From NCBI RefSeq assembly GCF_006980715.1, contig NZ_SBHN01000025.1:1-64000 (forward strand): a stretch of DNA of 64,000 bases, in the 5' to 3' direction. The DNA comes from Telmatospirillum sp. J64-1. GTDB lineage: Bacteria > Pseudomonadota > Alphaproteobacteria > Rhodospirillales > Magnetospirillaceae. The position numbers and the translations under genes are program-made. Below are positions 45,701-53,862 of this stretch, in pieces. The stretch's first letter is position 1, and every line of letters begins with the position of its first letter. The notes under the pieces were generated by a model that saw only the letters and a list, made by a program, of their open reading frames with translations, made no database searches and was not told where the DNA came from.

Positions 45701-45932
45701 GGATCGACGCCAGGACATGCAGGCTTTCCGACAGGAAGACCACCACCGGCAGCCCCGCCAGCGGCTGGCCCAGCAGGACCAGGAAACGCACGGCATTGAC
45801 GGCCGAAGCCAAGGCAAACAGCCGCAGGCCGCGCGCCGCCCCCGGCATGCGCGCCAGCAGGAACAGGGCCGTGGCGAGCACAAGGGTCCCCAGGGTCGCC
45901 CCCAGGACAGCACTGGGCATGGAAAATTGCAT
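42780..45932 (-). CDS. Membrane PAS-GAF-PAS-GGDEF-EAL cyclic-di-GMP protein
   Basis: 1050 residues, start at ATG 45932. Residues about 1-205 hold six or seven membrane segments. Then come PAS (ALMDNLADGVVAVGPDGRVR), GAF (about 345-500), a second PAS with PAC (VHEDITERKRAEERI), GGDEF (about 630-795; RVGGDEFAVV intact) and EAL (about 800-1045; MEALVRWRHP, DDFGTGYSSLSYLKRF, EGVET intact). It can in principle both make and degrade cyclic-di-GMP; net activity cannot be read. The neighbouring motAB genes point towards motility control. It converges with the acyl-CoA synthetase gene, 13 bases apart. Confidence 0.94.
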   Translation of the reverse strand: MQFSMPSAVLGATLGTLVLATALFLLARMPGAARGLRLFALASAVNAVRFLVLLGQPLAGLPVVVFLSESLHVLASILLVGGTAAFLGRRFPWPLGAGVAVLTVGWVGFASWAYEDFFLLSLPVSVLASASMMGAAWAFLRQWRRDGDGGYLFVAGVLAVWGLHKLDYPWLAGYDWFAPLGFMLSEGLSMILAVALIVLALHRVRAEAALVAASRRHFLALMDNLADGVVAVGPDGRVRAVNKAAERIFGWRAEDLLGRPASTVLPDPERPGHAAGICDGPVTVAGRGLEVAARHKDGRLLPADLMLSDLPVEGQSLRVVMVRDLSGRRLNDAFEAMVNEMNQRVLQAQNIETILQFLCDRLVLLYGFPLVWIATRERDGSLTLMAQAGEDAEPGEETRPGDDPNLGPAAEAVRQEQTVVAATDSPRFATALEEARSRGYAVTAALPLQAHRRVVGVLSVFARDTLEPNQMRRLEALSMRLGIALQIALDQRRLRLQGAAMAAAANAIFITDDEGRIEWVNRAFTRLSGYPADEAVGQTPRILKSGVQSGEDYEEFWRTIRAGSVWRGEMVERRKDGSYYTVDQTVTPMRDPDGRIAHYVVVHEDITERKRAEERIRYLSHYDSLTALPNRLLFRDRLQQAVARARAGKGKLAVLFIDLENFSRINDTLGHDYGDRLLTVIVDRITDVARSADTIARVGGDEFAVVQTDLTHAESVAVLAQKIIQAICRPVDLDGHDAQVSAGIGISIFPDDAEDPEQLVKNADMAMYRAVREMPQSFQFFSQEMNTETQARLDMERDLRRALGRQELLLHYQPQVDALTGRITSMEALVRWRHPKAGMISPGRFIPIAEDSGLIVPLGDWTLREACRQLRAWLDEGLPVVRVGVNFSALQLRQPDPVGMVHQILEETWVPPQLVELELTESAVMTDAEEAAKLLNDFSELGIQLAIDDFGTGYSSLSYLKRFPVDKLKIDQSFVRELPRNQNDAGIARAIISLGHTLGLKVVSEGVETAEQCRYLEDAGCDLFQGYFFTQPIPAPEAMRLLREQPFERH

Positions 45933-46159
45933 CAACGAACCTATCCCGGCACCAGAATGACTGATCAGGAAGATGGTCCTTCACGCGAAACCGTACAGTG
46001 GTTCCAAACGAGGGCTCTGCCGCCCTGCCGCCCCTCCCACTGGACCAAGGGCCGGGGGCATATCCCTTCTGTGTTGCCCCGGGCTACAAAATGTCACAGT
46101 ATGACCCACCCTTTGGCGCAGCCGCGCCATCGAAAGTGTGACATCGAATAGAGCGCCGC

Positions 46160-46963
46160 ATGTCGTTTTCCACCATCCTAGGTTTCCTCGCGGGCGTCGG
46201 TTTGTTCCTGGGCTCCATCATGCTCAGCTCCGACAATTGGTGGATTTTCCTCAATGCGCCCAGCTTCGTCATGGTCATCGGCGGCACCTTCGCCGCGACC
46301 TTCATCGCCTTCGAACCACGTTATGTGATGCAGGCCTTGCGGATCCTGCAATCCATCCTTTTCGCCCACAAGATCGGCCGGGCGATCCTCACCAACGAGG
46401 TCGGGCGCGTCATTCGCTGGGGCTATCTCACGCAGAAGGGCGGCCTGCCGGCCTTGGAGGCCGATGCGGGCAAGCTGAAAGGCCAGGACAAGTTCCTGTC
46501 CTTCGGTGTCAATCTGGTGATCACCGGCTATACCGGCGAGGAAGTGCGCCAGATCCTCGCCAATACCATCGAAAGCACGTTCCAGCGCAATACCGTTCCG
46601 GCCGACATCCTGCGGCACATGGCCGCCACGGCGCCCGCCTTCGGCATGATCGGCACCCTGGTCGGCCTGATCATCATGCTCGACAATATGGGAAGCGATC
46701 CCAGCAAGCTGGGGCCGGGCATGGCGGTGGCGCTGATCACCACCCTCTACGGGGTGCTGTTCGCCCGCCTGATCCTGATCCCGGCTTCGGCCAAGGTGCA
46801 GCAGCGCGAGGAAATCGTGCGTTTCCGGAATTATCTGGTAGCCGAGGGGCTGGCCTTGCTGGCTGAGCGCAAATCGCCGCGCTACATCCAGGACAAGATG
46901 AACAGCTATCTCGACCCCTCACTGCATTTCGACATCGACCGGCAGATGAAGCGGGGCAAGTAG
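46160..46963 (+). CDS. motA: Flagellar motor stator protein MotA (PomA type)
   Basis: 267 residues, four membrane segments. The ExbB/TolQ-type region includes TAPAFGMIGTLVGLIIMLDN and GPGMAVALITTLYGVLFARL, and the cytoplasmic loop carries the charged residues that contact FliG. It forms the ion channel with MotB. It lies three bases before motB and next to the GGDEF-EAL gene. No other flagellar genes occur in the window. Confidence 0.93.
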   Translation: MSFSTILGFLAGVGLFLGSIMLSSDNWWIFLNAPSFVMVIGGTFAATFIAFEPRYVMQALRILQSILFAHKIGRAILTNEVGRVIRWGYLTQKGGLPALEADAGKLKGQDKFLSFGVNLVITGYTGEEVRQILANTIESTFQRNTVPADILRHMAATAPAFGMIGTLVGLIIMLDNMGSDPSKLGPGMAVALITTLYGVLFARLILIPASAKVQQREEIVRFRNYLVAEGLALLAERKSPRYIQDKMNSYLDPSLHFDIDRQMKRGK

Positions 46964-46966
46964 ATC

Positions 46967-47647
46967 ATGTTCTTCGGCAAAGGTCTCAATCCCTTCCAGA
47001 ACGCCCGGAAGGCTCCCCCCCAGGAAGAGGATTGGCTGATCACCTATGCCGATGCCATCACCCTGATCCTGGCCTTCTTCGTGCTGCTGGCATCGATCTC
47101 GAAGATCGACATGGTGATGTTCGAGAAGGTGCAGGCCGGCATGGCCAAGGATATCGGCCGCCGCGACGTCTTGCAGCCGATCGAGATCCTGCGCATCGAC
47201 ATCATCGATACCGTGCGCGCTCTGAAGGCAGAGGATCTTGTGGAAATCGGCAACGATTCCCAAGGCCTGACGCTGGAAATCCCCAGTTCGACCTTCTTCG
47301 ATTCCGGCTCGGCCGATCTGCGCGCAGAAGCCGTCCCGGTCCTGCGTCAGATCGCTGCCACCATCTCGGACCCAAAATTCTCGGGCTTCCAGATCGAGGT
47401 ACAGGGGCATAGCGACGACATGCACATCAACACGCCGCGCTTCCCGTCCAATTGGGAATTGTCCTCGGCCCGGGCCTCCGCCGCCGTGCGCGCCTTCCTG
47501 GAAGTCGGGCTGGACCCGACCCGCATCAAGGCCATCGGCTTCGCGGAAACCTCTCCGAAAGTGCCGAACCGCGACATGAACGGCAATCCCTTACCCGCCA
47601 ACCAGGAAATCAACCGCCGCATCCTGGTGCGGGTCTATCCCCGCTGA
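46967..47647 (+). CDS. motB: Flagellar motor stator protein MotB
   Basis: 226 residues. A short cytoplasmic lead is followed by the single membrane helix WLITYADAITLILAFFVLLA with the ion-binding Asp. The C-terminal OmpA-like peptidoglycan-binding domain includes FQIEVQGHSDD, NWELSSARASAAVRAFLE and ANQEINRRILVRV. It anchors the stator to the cell wall. It is co-transcribed with motA. Confidence 0.93.
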   Translation: MFFGKGLNPFQNARKAPPQEEDWLITYADAITLILAFFVLLASISKIDMVMFEKVQAGMAKDIGRRDVLQPIEILRIDIIDTVRALKAEDLVEIGNDSQGLTLEIPSSTFFDSGSADLRAEAVPVLRQIAATISDPKFSGFQIEVQGHSDDMHINTPRFPSNWELSSARASAAVRAFLEVGLDPTRIKAIGFAETSPKVPNRDMNGNPLPANQEINRRILVRVYPR

Positions 47648-47661
47648 GCAGCGGCCGGGGA

Positions 47662-47892
47662 TCAGACCTCGAGCGACCGGCGGGAGGGGAACATCGCCTC
47701 CCGCGCCAGGTCGCCACGGTTCAAGCCATGCTTGGCAAGGGCGGTATCGCTCATGGCCGACAGGCCCTGATAACGGCGATAGGCGGCCATCCCTTCGGAC
47801 ATGCTGTCCATGAACTCGTTCAGCCCTTTTTCCAGGCGGCTGAAAAAGCTGCCGAAACCATCCACGAAGGCATACAAGGCGGCCATGGTCAT
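47662..47892 (-). CDS. DUF1127 small protein
   Basis: 76 residues. The C-terminal YRRYQGLSAMSDTALAKHGLNRGDL matches the DUF1127 (YjiS-like) pattern of an arginine-rich helix, then L..MSD..L...G..R.DL. Some alphaproteobacterial members bind RNA and affect phosphate and carbon metabolism, but this copy's role is unknown. It is a single gene converging on motB. Confidence 0.82.
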   Translation of the reverse strand: MTMAALYAFVDGFGSFFSRLEKGLNEFMDSMSEGMAAYRRYQGLSAMSDTALAKHGLNRGDLAREAMFPSRRSLEV

Positions 47893-48010
47893 CTCCTATC
47901 AAAGCAGTCAGGCTTGCTTTTAGAGATGCCCTTTTCCCCCGGTCTGCGGCAGCGCTGATGTTGCATTGCAGCAATTCCGCGAATGCATGGATCGGCAGAC
48001 AGGTGGTTTT

Positions 48011-48874
48011 CTAGAGAACCGTCTCGTCCCCGAATTTCCCGGCCTGATAGTCCCGGATGGCTTGAAGGATCTCTTCCCGGCTGTTCATGACGAAGGGACC
48101 GTGGGCGACCACCGGCTCGCCGAGGGGCTCGGCATGGCCGAACAGCACCATGGCCGCGTCCTGAGCGACGATCTCCACGCTTTCGCCATCCTCGTTCATT
48201 TCGACGAGATGATGGGGCTTGGCCGCCTCTCCGGCGACGGAGATTTCCCCCCGCACCACATAGAGGAAGACGTTCCGCCCGACAGGGGCGGGCAGCAGGA
48301 TACGGCCTCCAGGCTGGAAGGACAGGGTCATCATGGCGATCCCGGTCAGCGACTCGACCGGTCCCGTCCGTCCCTCCCATTCGCCGGAAATCAGGTTCAC
48401 CGTCACCCGCCCGTCCGCGCTCGGCAAGGCGGGAATCTGCGCCTGCTGAAGCCCGACATAGCGCGGCTGAACCATCTTCAGGCGGCTCGGCAGGTTCACC
48501 CAGAGCTGCAGGATTTCCAGCGCCCCTCCCCTTTCCATGAAGGAGGCTGGCGAAAGCTCGGCATGGACCAGCCCGCGCCCGGCCGTCATCCACTGGATGC
48601 CGCCCGCCTTGATGATGCTTTCATGGCCGCCACTGTCCTTATGCGCCAGTTCCCCATCCAGGATGAAGGTCACGGTCTCGAAACCGCGATGGGGGTGCGG
48701 GCCGAAAGGTAGCCCCCCGTTTCCCGGCGGATAGACCTGCGGCCCGTGGTGATTGAGAAAGAGGAAGGGGTCGATCTGGTCCAGTCCGGGACCGGGAAGC
48801 GGCCTGCGCGTGATCAGGTCGCCGATATCGTCGCGCAGGGCAGGATGCTGTCTTCGGATGGTTCTGCTGCTCAT
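48011..48874 (-). CDS. Pirin-family bicupin
   Basis: 287 residues. The metal ligands of the N-terminal cupin are all present: H60 and H62 (GPHPHRGFETVTF), H104 and E106 (GRGLVHAELSP). GGIQWMTAGRGLVHAEL is the family signature. The C-terminal cupin follows, with PVGRNVFLYVVRGEI. Bacterial pirins include quercetin dioxygenases and regulators of pyruvate metabolism; the actual role here is not known. It stands alone. Confidence 0.92.
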   Translation of the reverse strand: MSSRTIRRQHPALRDDIGDLITRRPLPGPGLDQIDPFLFLNHHGPQVYPPGNGGLPFGPHPHRGFETVTFILDGELAHKDSGGHESIIKAGGIQWMTAGRGLVHAELSPASFMERGGALEILQLWVNLPSRLKMVQPRYVGLQQAQIPALPSADGRVTVNLISGEWEGRTGPVESLTGIAMMTLSFQPGGRILLPAPVGRNVFLYVVRGEISVAGEAAKPHHLVEMNEDGESVEIVAQDAAMVLFGHAEPLGEPVVAHGPFVMNSREEILQAIRDYQAGKFGDETVL

Positions 48875-48960
48875 GCCGGTCTCTCCCTCGTCTGTCCTCC
48901 CGCCATCCCTAACAGCCGCGCCGCCGAATCGTCCAGAACCGATCTGCGCACATTCCGGCC

Positions 48961-48996
48961 AAAAACGAACCGGCCCGCCTTTTTCGGGCGGGCCGG
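48961..48996 (-). terminator. Rho-independent terminator of the second TRAP operon
   Basis: On the minus strand CCGGCCCGCC-cgaaaaa-GGCGGGCCGG is followed by TTCGTTTTT. It begins a few bases after the stop of the large permease gene at 49002. Confidence 0.85.
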
Positions 48997-49001
48997 CATC
49001 G

Positions 49002-50309
49002 TCAGCCGAACATCAGGCGCGGCAGCCATAGCGCCAAATCGGGGATGGCGATCAGCAGCCCCACCAGCAGCAGCAGGATCATGGCGAAGGGCAGCGAACC
49101 CCAGATGACATCCATGATCGAGCCGCCCTTGGGCCTCACCCCCTGGACGATATAGAGGTTCATGCCCAGCGGCGGCGTGATCAGCGAGACCTCCATCAGG
49201 ATCACCAGGAAGACCCCGAACCACACCGGGTCGATGCCGAAGAAGGCGACGATGGGCATCACCACGGGAATGGTGGCGATCATCATCGACAGCGTTTCCA
49301 GGAAGCAGCCCAGGATCAGGTAGAACAGCACCAGCAGCAGCAGGACCTGAAGCTGGGTCGCCCCGATCTCGGCCACCAGACGGGTGATGGTCTGGGGGAT
49401 GCCCATGATGCCGATGGTGAAGTTCAGGAAGCTGGCGGCGATCATGATCAGCAGGATCATGCTGGTGATGCGCACCGTCGACAGCAGGGCTTCATGCAGC
49501 ATGACGATGCTCAAGCGGCGTCGCAGCAAGGCCAGGGCGAAAGCCCCCAGCACGCCCAGAGCCGCCGATTCCGTGGGCGTCGCCCAGCCGAAATAGATGC
49601 TGCCCATGACCAGGGCGAAAATGAAGAGCGGCGGCAGCAGGTCCGCCAGCCGAGCCAGACGCTCGCGCAGGGGCGCCACCTCCTCGACCCTGCCGCCCCA
49701 ATGCGGATAGATCATGCAGACGATGGCGATGAAGCCCATGAACAGCGCCATCAGCAGCAGGCCGGGCACGATACCGGCAACGAAAAGCTGCCCGATCGAG
49801 GTGTTCGACATCGAGCCGTAGATGATCATGTTGATGCTGGGCGGGATCAAGATGCCCAAGGTCGCCCCGGCGGCCACCGTGCCCAGGGTGAGCTGGCGGT
49901 TGTAGCCGTGACGTTCAAGCGCCGGCAGGGCCACCGTGCCGATAGTCGCCGCCGTCGCCACCGACGAGCCCGAGACCGAGGAAAACAGGCCGCTGGCGGC
50001 GATATTGGTATGCAAAAGCCCGCCCGGCCAGCGCCCCATCCAATCGGCCAGGGCTTGGTACATGCGGTCGGTGATGCCGCTGCGCAGCAGGATCTCGCCC
50101 AGCAGGATGAACAGAGGAATCGCCGTCAGGACGAAATCGTTGAGCATGCTCCAGGTCTGATTGCCGAAGATCAGCAAGGTGGGCAGGCCGAGATAGAGCC
50201 CCGCCCCCAAACCGGCCACCAGGAACAACGACACCGCCACCGGAATTCCGGCCATCATCAGGCCGAGCATGATGAAGAAGCCGGAAAAGGCCGCTCCCGC
50301 GCCGATCAT
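49002..50309 (-). CDS. dctM: TRAP transporter large permease (DctM), second system
   Basis: 435 residues, about 12 membrane segments. Landmarks: SGSSVATAATIGTVALPAL, AAGATLGILIPPSINMIIYG and ITPPLGMNLYIVQGV. It is the channel subunit of a TRAP system that probably imports the substrate of the hydantoinase gene cluster to the right. Its start overlaps the dctQ stop by four bases. Confidence 0.94.
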   Translation of the reverse strand: MIGAGAAFSGFFIMLGLMMAGIPVAVSLFLVAGLGAGLYLGLPTLLIFGNQTWSMLNDFVLTAIPLFILLGEILLRSGITDRMYQALADWMGRWPGGLLHTNIAASGLFSSVSGSSVATAATIGTVALPALERHGYNRQLTLGTVAAGATLGILIPPSINMIIYGSMSNTSIGQLFVAGIVPGLLLMALFMGFIAIVCMIYPHWGGRVEEVAPLRERLARLADLLPPLFIFALVMGSIYFGWATPTESAALGVLGAFALALLRRRLSIVMLHEALLSTVRITSMILLIMIAASFLNFTIGIMGIPQTITRLVAEIGATQLQVLLLLVLFYLILGCFLETLSMMIATIPVVMPIVAFFGIDPVWFGVFLVILMEVSLITPPLGMNLYIVQGVRPKGGSIMDVIWGSLPFAMILLLLVGLLIAIPDLALWLPRLMFG

Positions 50310-50899
50310 CGCAACACCTCCCCGCGCAGACCCAAGGTCTGCTGTTCTTCCTCAATCTCTTCGCTCAGGGTCTTGATGCCATGCCAGGCATTCAGGCTGC
50401 GCCGGTCGGCGGCCAGCAGCCAGCTCGCCTGCACGGCCAGCAGACCGGCCACCAGGGCGAAGAACAGCATGCCGCCCGCCCAGAACAGCTGGGGCACCCA
50501 CAAGGGCGTCATCAGCGGCGTACCCGACAGGCTGCCATAGTCGATGCTTTCCAGCAGCGTCGTCACCGCCCGCCAGGCGGCGAAGGCGGCCATGGCCGCC
50601 ATGGACAGGGCCGACAGCCAGTTGAGCAAAGCCCGGCCGCCCTGACCCAGGCGGCCGATCACGATCTCGATACGTGTATGCCCCCGCTCCAGCAGGGTCA
50701 GGCTGAAGCCGAAGGCGGCAAGGATGGCCAGGGCATAACCGCCATATTCGTCAGCCCCTTGCAGCGATACGTTGAAGAAGCGCCGCAACAGGACTTCGGC
50801 GCCGATCAGGACCGACAGGGCAAGGATGCCATAGCCCGCCAGCAGGGAAAGAAAGCGCGCGACCGGTGTCAGCCGACGGCTAAGGGGATTTTCCGGCAT
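50306..50899 (-). CDS. dctQ: TRAP transporter small permease (DctQ), second system
   Basis: 197 residues when started at the ATG at 50899, which has GGAG at normal distance; another ATG two codons earlier touches that site. Four membrane segments are visible, including LLAGYGILALSVLIGAEVLL and GGYALAILAAFGFSLTLLE. It joins DctP and DctM functionally and overlaps dctM by four bases. Confidence 0.88.
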   Translation of the reverse strand: MPENPLSRRLTPVARFLSLLAGYGILALSVLIGAEVLLRRFFNVSLQGADEYGGYALAILAAFGFSLTLLERGHTRIEIVIGRLGQGGRALLNWLSALSMAAMAAFAAWRAVTTLLESIDYGSLSGTPLMTPLWVPQLFWAGGMLFFALVAGLLAVQASWLLAADRRSLNAWHGIKTLSEEIEEEQQTLGLRGEVLR

Positions 50900-50983
50900 G
50901 AGCATCTCCGGCTACAACCGCTTGAACGTAACGGAAAAGAGCCCGGCAGCCTGCCGCCGGGCCCGATGGCTTCCGCAGGATGC

Positions 50984-52027
50984 TTAGTCGATGGTCAGGC
51001 CCGCGACGGCGCCCACCGTCTGGTTCCAGGTCGCCGTGCAGGAGGGATCGACGGCATTGCAGGCCTGCTTCCACAAGGGCAGGACGGCGGCCAGGGTGGC
51101 TTCCTTGATCTTCTGGCGGTCGGCGTCAGAGATATCGACCAGCGTCATGCCGAACTTCTTGTGATCGGCGCAGTCGTCGGCGCCCGTATTGCAGGCCAGG
51201 GCATCGCCGGTGGCATTCACCGCCATGTCCCACATCCGGTCTTCCAGTTCCTTCATGCTGGCTTCCAGGGCGGCCTTCTGCTCTTCGCTGAACTTGTTCC
51301 AGGTGTTCAGGTTGATGAAGTGCCCCTGCACCGAGCCGGACACCGACAGCGGCAGCAGATGGGTGGTCACTTCCGGCCAGTTGCCGCTATTGGCCGAGGT
51401 CGGCGAGGTCACGCCGCAAGACGCCACGCCGCGCTGCAAGGCCGGATAGACCTCGCTGAACTGCAGGGTGACCGGCGTGGCGCCCAGATATTCCAGCATG
51501 GCCGACATGGACGGCGTGAAGCTACGCACCTTCAGCCCCTTCATATCGTCGAGGCTGGAAATGGGCTGGTTGCAGAAGAAGACCTGCGGGCCGAAGGGCC
51601 ACAGGGTCAGGACCTTGGCGTTGAACTTGCTTTGCAGGCGCTCGTCGAAGGCCTCGCGATAGGCATCGACCGCCTGGCGCAGGGAATCCATGTCGGTGGA
51701 CACGCCGATCAGGTCGATGCCCTCGAAGAAGGGATCGTCGCGCGAGGCCATCCCGACCTGCACCGACATCACGTCGAAGGAACCGGAGCGCAGCATGCGC
51801 AGGGCATCCGGCGCCTTCACGCCCACCACATCCATGGGATTGTAGCTGGTGGTGACCGGCACGCCCGAGGTCTGGGCCAAGTTGGCGAAGAATTCCTGCT
51901 CGATGGCCACATGCTTGGCATTCTGGGAAAAATTGCCCGCGACCCGCAGCGGAACATCTGCCAAGACGGGACCGGCGGCAAGAGTGACAGCCGTCGCAGC
52001 CGCAGCGATCGTCAAAGGAAATTTCAT
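50984..52027 (-). CDS. dctP: TRAP transporter substrate-binding protein (DctP), second system
   Basis: 347 residues from MKFPLTIAAAATAVTLAAGP (start 52027, GGAG upstream). The signal peptide ends VLA-DV. The ligand-binding Arg is in MKGLKVRSFTPSM. Several cysteines (FFCNQP, VASCGVT, LACNTGADDC, KQACNAVDPSC) suggest periplasmic disulfides. It heads the dctP-dctQ-dctM operon; a TGAAT-N5-ATTCA operator lies 25 bases before its start. Confidence 0.9.
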   Translation of the reverse strand: MKFPLTIAAAATAVTLAAGPVLADVPLRVAGNFSQNAKHVAIEQEFFANLAQTSGVPVTTSYNPMDVVGVKAPDALRMLRSGSFDVMSVQVGMASRDDPFFEGIDLIGVSTDMDSLRQAVDAYREAFDERLQSKFNAKVLTLWPFGPQVFFCNQPISSLDDMKGLKVRSFTPSMSAMLEYLGATPVTLQFSEVYPALQRGVASCGVTSPTSANSGNWPEVTTHLLPLSVSGSVQGHFINLNTWNKFSEEQKAALEASMKELEDRMWDMAVNATGDALACNTGADDCADHKKFGMTLVDISDADRQKIKEATLAAVLPLWKQACNAVDPSCTATWNQTVGAVAGLTID

Positions 52028-52051
52028 GGCCAAGCTCTCCATAGCCGAAAA

Positions 52052-52066
52052 TGAATGCATAATTCA
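52052..52066. promoter_or_regulatory. Palindromic operator before the second dctP
   Basis: TGAATGCATAATTCA is an inverted repeat TGAAT-N5-ATTCA. Two close copies lie in the GntR/AMDase-like divergent region (53040-53054 and 53076-53090). Confidence 0.65.
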
Positions 52067-52195
52067 TGATGCAATCATCGGGCCAAAAAGAGACGTGGCA
52101 GGAATGCTGGCAGGAAAATACGAACGCCTAATCCGAAAGGCTAGCGGATGAGCGTTTGCCTAAGAAATGTTCACGTACAAATCATGTCGGAATAG

Positions 52196-52227
52196 AAAAG
52201 GCCCTCCTCGTCCGTCCGAGAAGGGCC
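52196..52227 (-). terminator. Rho-independent terminator of the second GntR gene
   Basis: On the minus strand GGCCCTTCTC-ggacggac-GAGGAGGGCC (one mismatch) is followed by TTTTCTATT. It lies 29 bases after the regulator's stop codon. Confidence 0.82.
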
Positions 52228-52255
52228 CCCATCCTCCGCCGCTTGCCGGATAATC

Positions 52256-52972
52256 CTAGCGCCGGTCGCTCCCACCACCGACATGGCCCATGATGGCCTC
52301 GCCGGTTAGGCGGTTATGCTCGGCCAGTTTCCGCGCCAGATCCTCGCCGTCGCGGCGACGCAGGGCGGCGAGAATTTCCTCGTGTTCGGCGACGGATTCG
52401 TCCCAGCGGTCATGATTGTAATTGGCCGCATAGCGTACCCGCAGGATGCGGGTGCTAAAGCCGTCATAGGTGGCCGACAGGACGGGATTGCGGCTGAGTT
52501 CGACCAGGCGGCGGTGGAAAAGCTGGTTGCTCTCGAAATAGGCGGCACGGTTCTCGGCCCGGTGCTGCTCGACCATGCGGGCATGCAGCGCCTCCAGCTC
52601 GGCGATTTCCTCGTCGCTGATGCGAGCACAGACCAAGCGGCCCGCCAGTTCCTCCAGCGCGCCCTTCACCTCGAACAGAGCCGCCGTCTCGGCGGGATCG
52701 ACCATGGCGACGGCGCTGCCGCGATTGGGGCGCAGCTCGATCAGCCCTTCGGAGGCCAGCACCTTCAGAGCCTCGCGCAGGGGCGTGCGCGAGATGCCGA
52801 AAAGGGCGCAGATCTGCTGTTCGGGAATCTTGGCGCCGGGCGGCAGTTCGCCTTCCAGGACCATGCTCCGAAGCCGCGACACCACCTCGTCGTGAAGGGT
52901 GGCGCGCTTGATCTTCGCCGCCGCCTGCTTTTCAGCCGCCCTGCCCAAAACTCCAGCGTTCGTTACCACCAC
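52256..52972 (-). CDS. GntR-family (FCD) transcriptional regulator, second
   Basis: 238 residues, GTG start at 52972. The winged helix is HDEVVSRLRSMVLEGELPPG, then CALFGISRTPLREALKVLA; the FCD domain contains ESNQLFHRRLVELS and the late AEHEEILAAL and LAEHNRLTGEAIM metal-site histidines. It lies between the TRAP operon and the catabolic genes, and is divergent from the latter with two TGAATGCAGAATTCA-type sites in the gap. It is therefore the probable regulator of both units and of itself. Confidence 0.9.
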   Translation of the reverse strand: MVVTNAGVLGRAAEKQAAAKIKRATLHDEVVSRLRSMVLEGELPPGAKIPEQQICALFGISRTPLREALKVLASEGLIELRPNRGSAVAMVDPAETAALFEVKGALEELAGRLVCARISDEEIAELEALHARMVEQHRAENRAAYFESNQLFHRRLVELSRNPVLSATYDGFSTRILRVRYAANYNHDRWDESVAEHEEILAALRRRDGEDLARKLAEHNRLTGEAIMGHVGGGSDRR

Positions 52973-53039
52973 CCCACCCTTTCTCTTGATTGCCTTGGAA
53001 GCGCATCCCTAACCCAACATAGGGGCTTGGCTCAAGATA

Positions 53040-53090
53040 TGCATGCAGAATTCAAAGTTCGACAGAACCGAATTATGAATGCAGAATTCA
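53040..53090. promoter_or_regulatory. Two operator copies between the GntR and AMDase-like genes
   Basis: TGCATGCAGAATTCA (53040-53054) and TGAATGCAGAATTCA (53076-53090), 36 bases apart start to start. The second is a perfect TGAAT-N5-ATTCA dyad and the first has one mismatch. They match the site before the second dctP. Confidence 0.7.
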
Positions 53091-53120
53091 ATTTTTGCAC
53101 CTACACCAAGGCAAATACGC

Positions 53121-53852
53121 ATGGGCTCCCCCAAACGCATCGGCATGTTGACCCCCTCCTCCAACACCGTGTTGGAACCCTATACCTCGGCCATCCTGGC
53201 CGGGCTCTCCCCTGATGTGACCTGTCATTTCGGCCGTTTCCGCGTCACCGAGATCTCCCTTTCGGACGGCGCCCTGGGCCAGTTCGACAACGAACCCATG
53301 CTGGTGGCCGCCGAGCTTCTGGCCGATGCCCGAATGGATGTGATCGCCTGGAACGGCACCTCGGCGGCCTGGCGCGGCTTTCATACCGACGAGGAATTGT
53401 GCGCCGAGATCACCAGGCGCACGGGCATCCAGGCCAGCAGCACCATCCTGGCGCTGAACGAGATCCTGCGACGCAGCAATGTCCGCCGCCTGGGGCTGGT
53501 CTCGCCTTACCTGGATGACGTGCAGCAGCGCATCATGGCCAATTACGCCGAAGCGGGAATCGAGGTGACGGCGGAAGAGCATCTGGGCGAAAGCGTCAAC
53601 TACGCCTTCGCCGAGGTCAGCGAAAGCGACATCGCCCGCATGATCGGCAAGGTCGCCGCCGCCCGTCCCGATGCCATCACCGTCCTGTGCACCAATATGC
53701 GCGGCGCCCGCATCGCCGCGGAGATGGAGAAGGAAATCGGCATCCCGATCCTGGATTCCGTCTCCGTCACCGTGTGGAAGACCCTGTGCCTGACCGGCAC
53801 CTCCCCCGCCCGCGTCAAGGGCTGGGGCCGCTTTTTCCAAGAGCTGATCTAA
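53121..53852 (+). CDS. Arylmalonate decarboxylase/maleate isomerase-like protein
   Basis: 243 residues from MGSPKRIGMLTPSSNTVLEP; an ATG 14 codons upstream lies inside the operator and is less likely. It is an Asp/Glu-racemase-fold protein. The first active-site position reads WNGTSAAWRG (G79), as in arylmalonate decarboxylase GTSLSFYRG, where racemases and maleate isomerases have Cys. The second Cys is present: VLCTNMRGA (C190). A one-cysteine site favours decarboxylation or another one-base reaction, but the substrate is unknown. It is the first gene of the hydantoinase operon. Confidence 0.8.
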   Translation: MGSPKRIGMLTPSSNTVLEPYTSAILAGLSPDVTCHFGRFRVTEISLSDGALGQFDNEPMLVAAELLADARMDVIAWNGTSAAWRGFHTDEELCAEITRRTGIQASSTILALNEILRRSNVRRLGLVSPYLDDVQQRIMANYAEAGIEVTAEEHLGESVNYAFAEVSESDIARMIGKVAAARPDAITVLCTNMRGARIAAEMEKEIGIPILDSVSVTVWKTLCLTGTSPARVKGWGRFFQELI

Positions 53853-53862
53853 GGAGCAGATG

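Noticed and set aside
46051-46084. GCCGGGGGCA...TGCCCCGGGC hairpin before motA as a terminator or riboswitch
   Set aside because: It has a mismatch, no T-tract and no resemblance to a known riboswitch; it is probably chance in GC-rich DNA.
52091-52195. Gap between the second dctP and GntR genes as a small gene
   Set aside because: No frame with a ribosome site; only promoter and operator sequence for dctP is supported.
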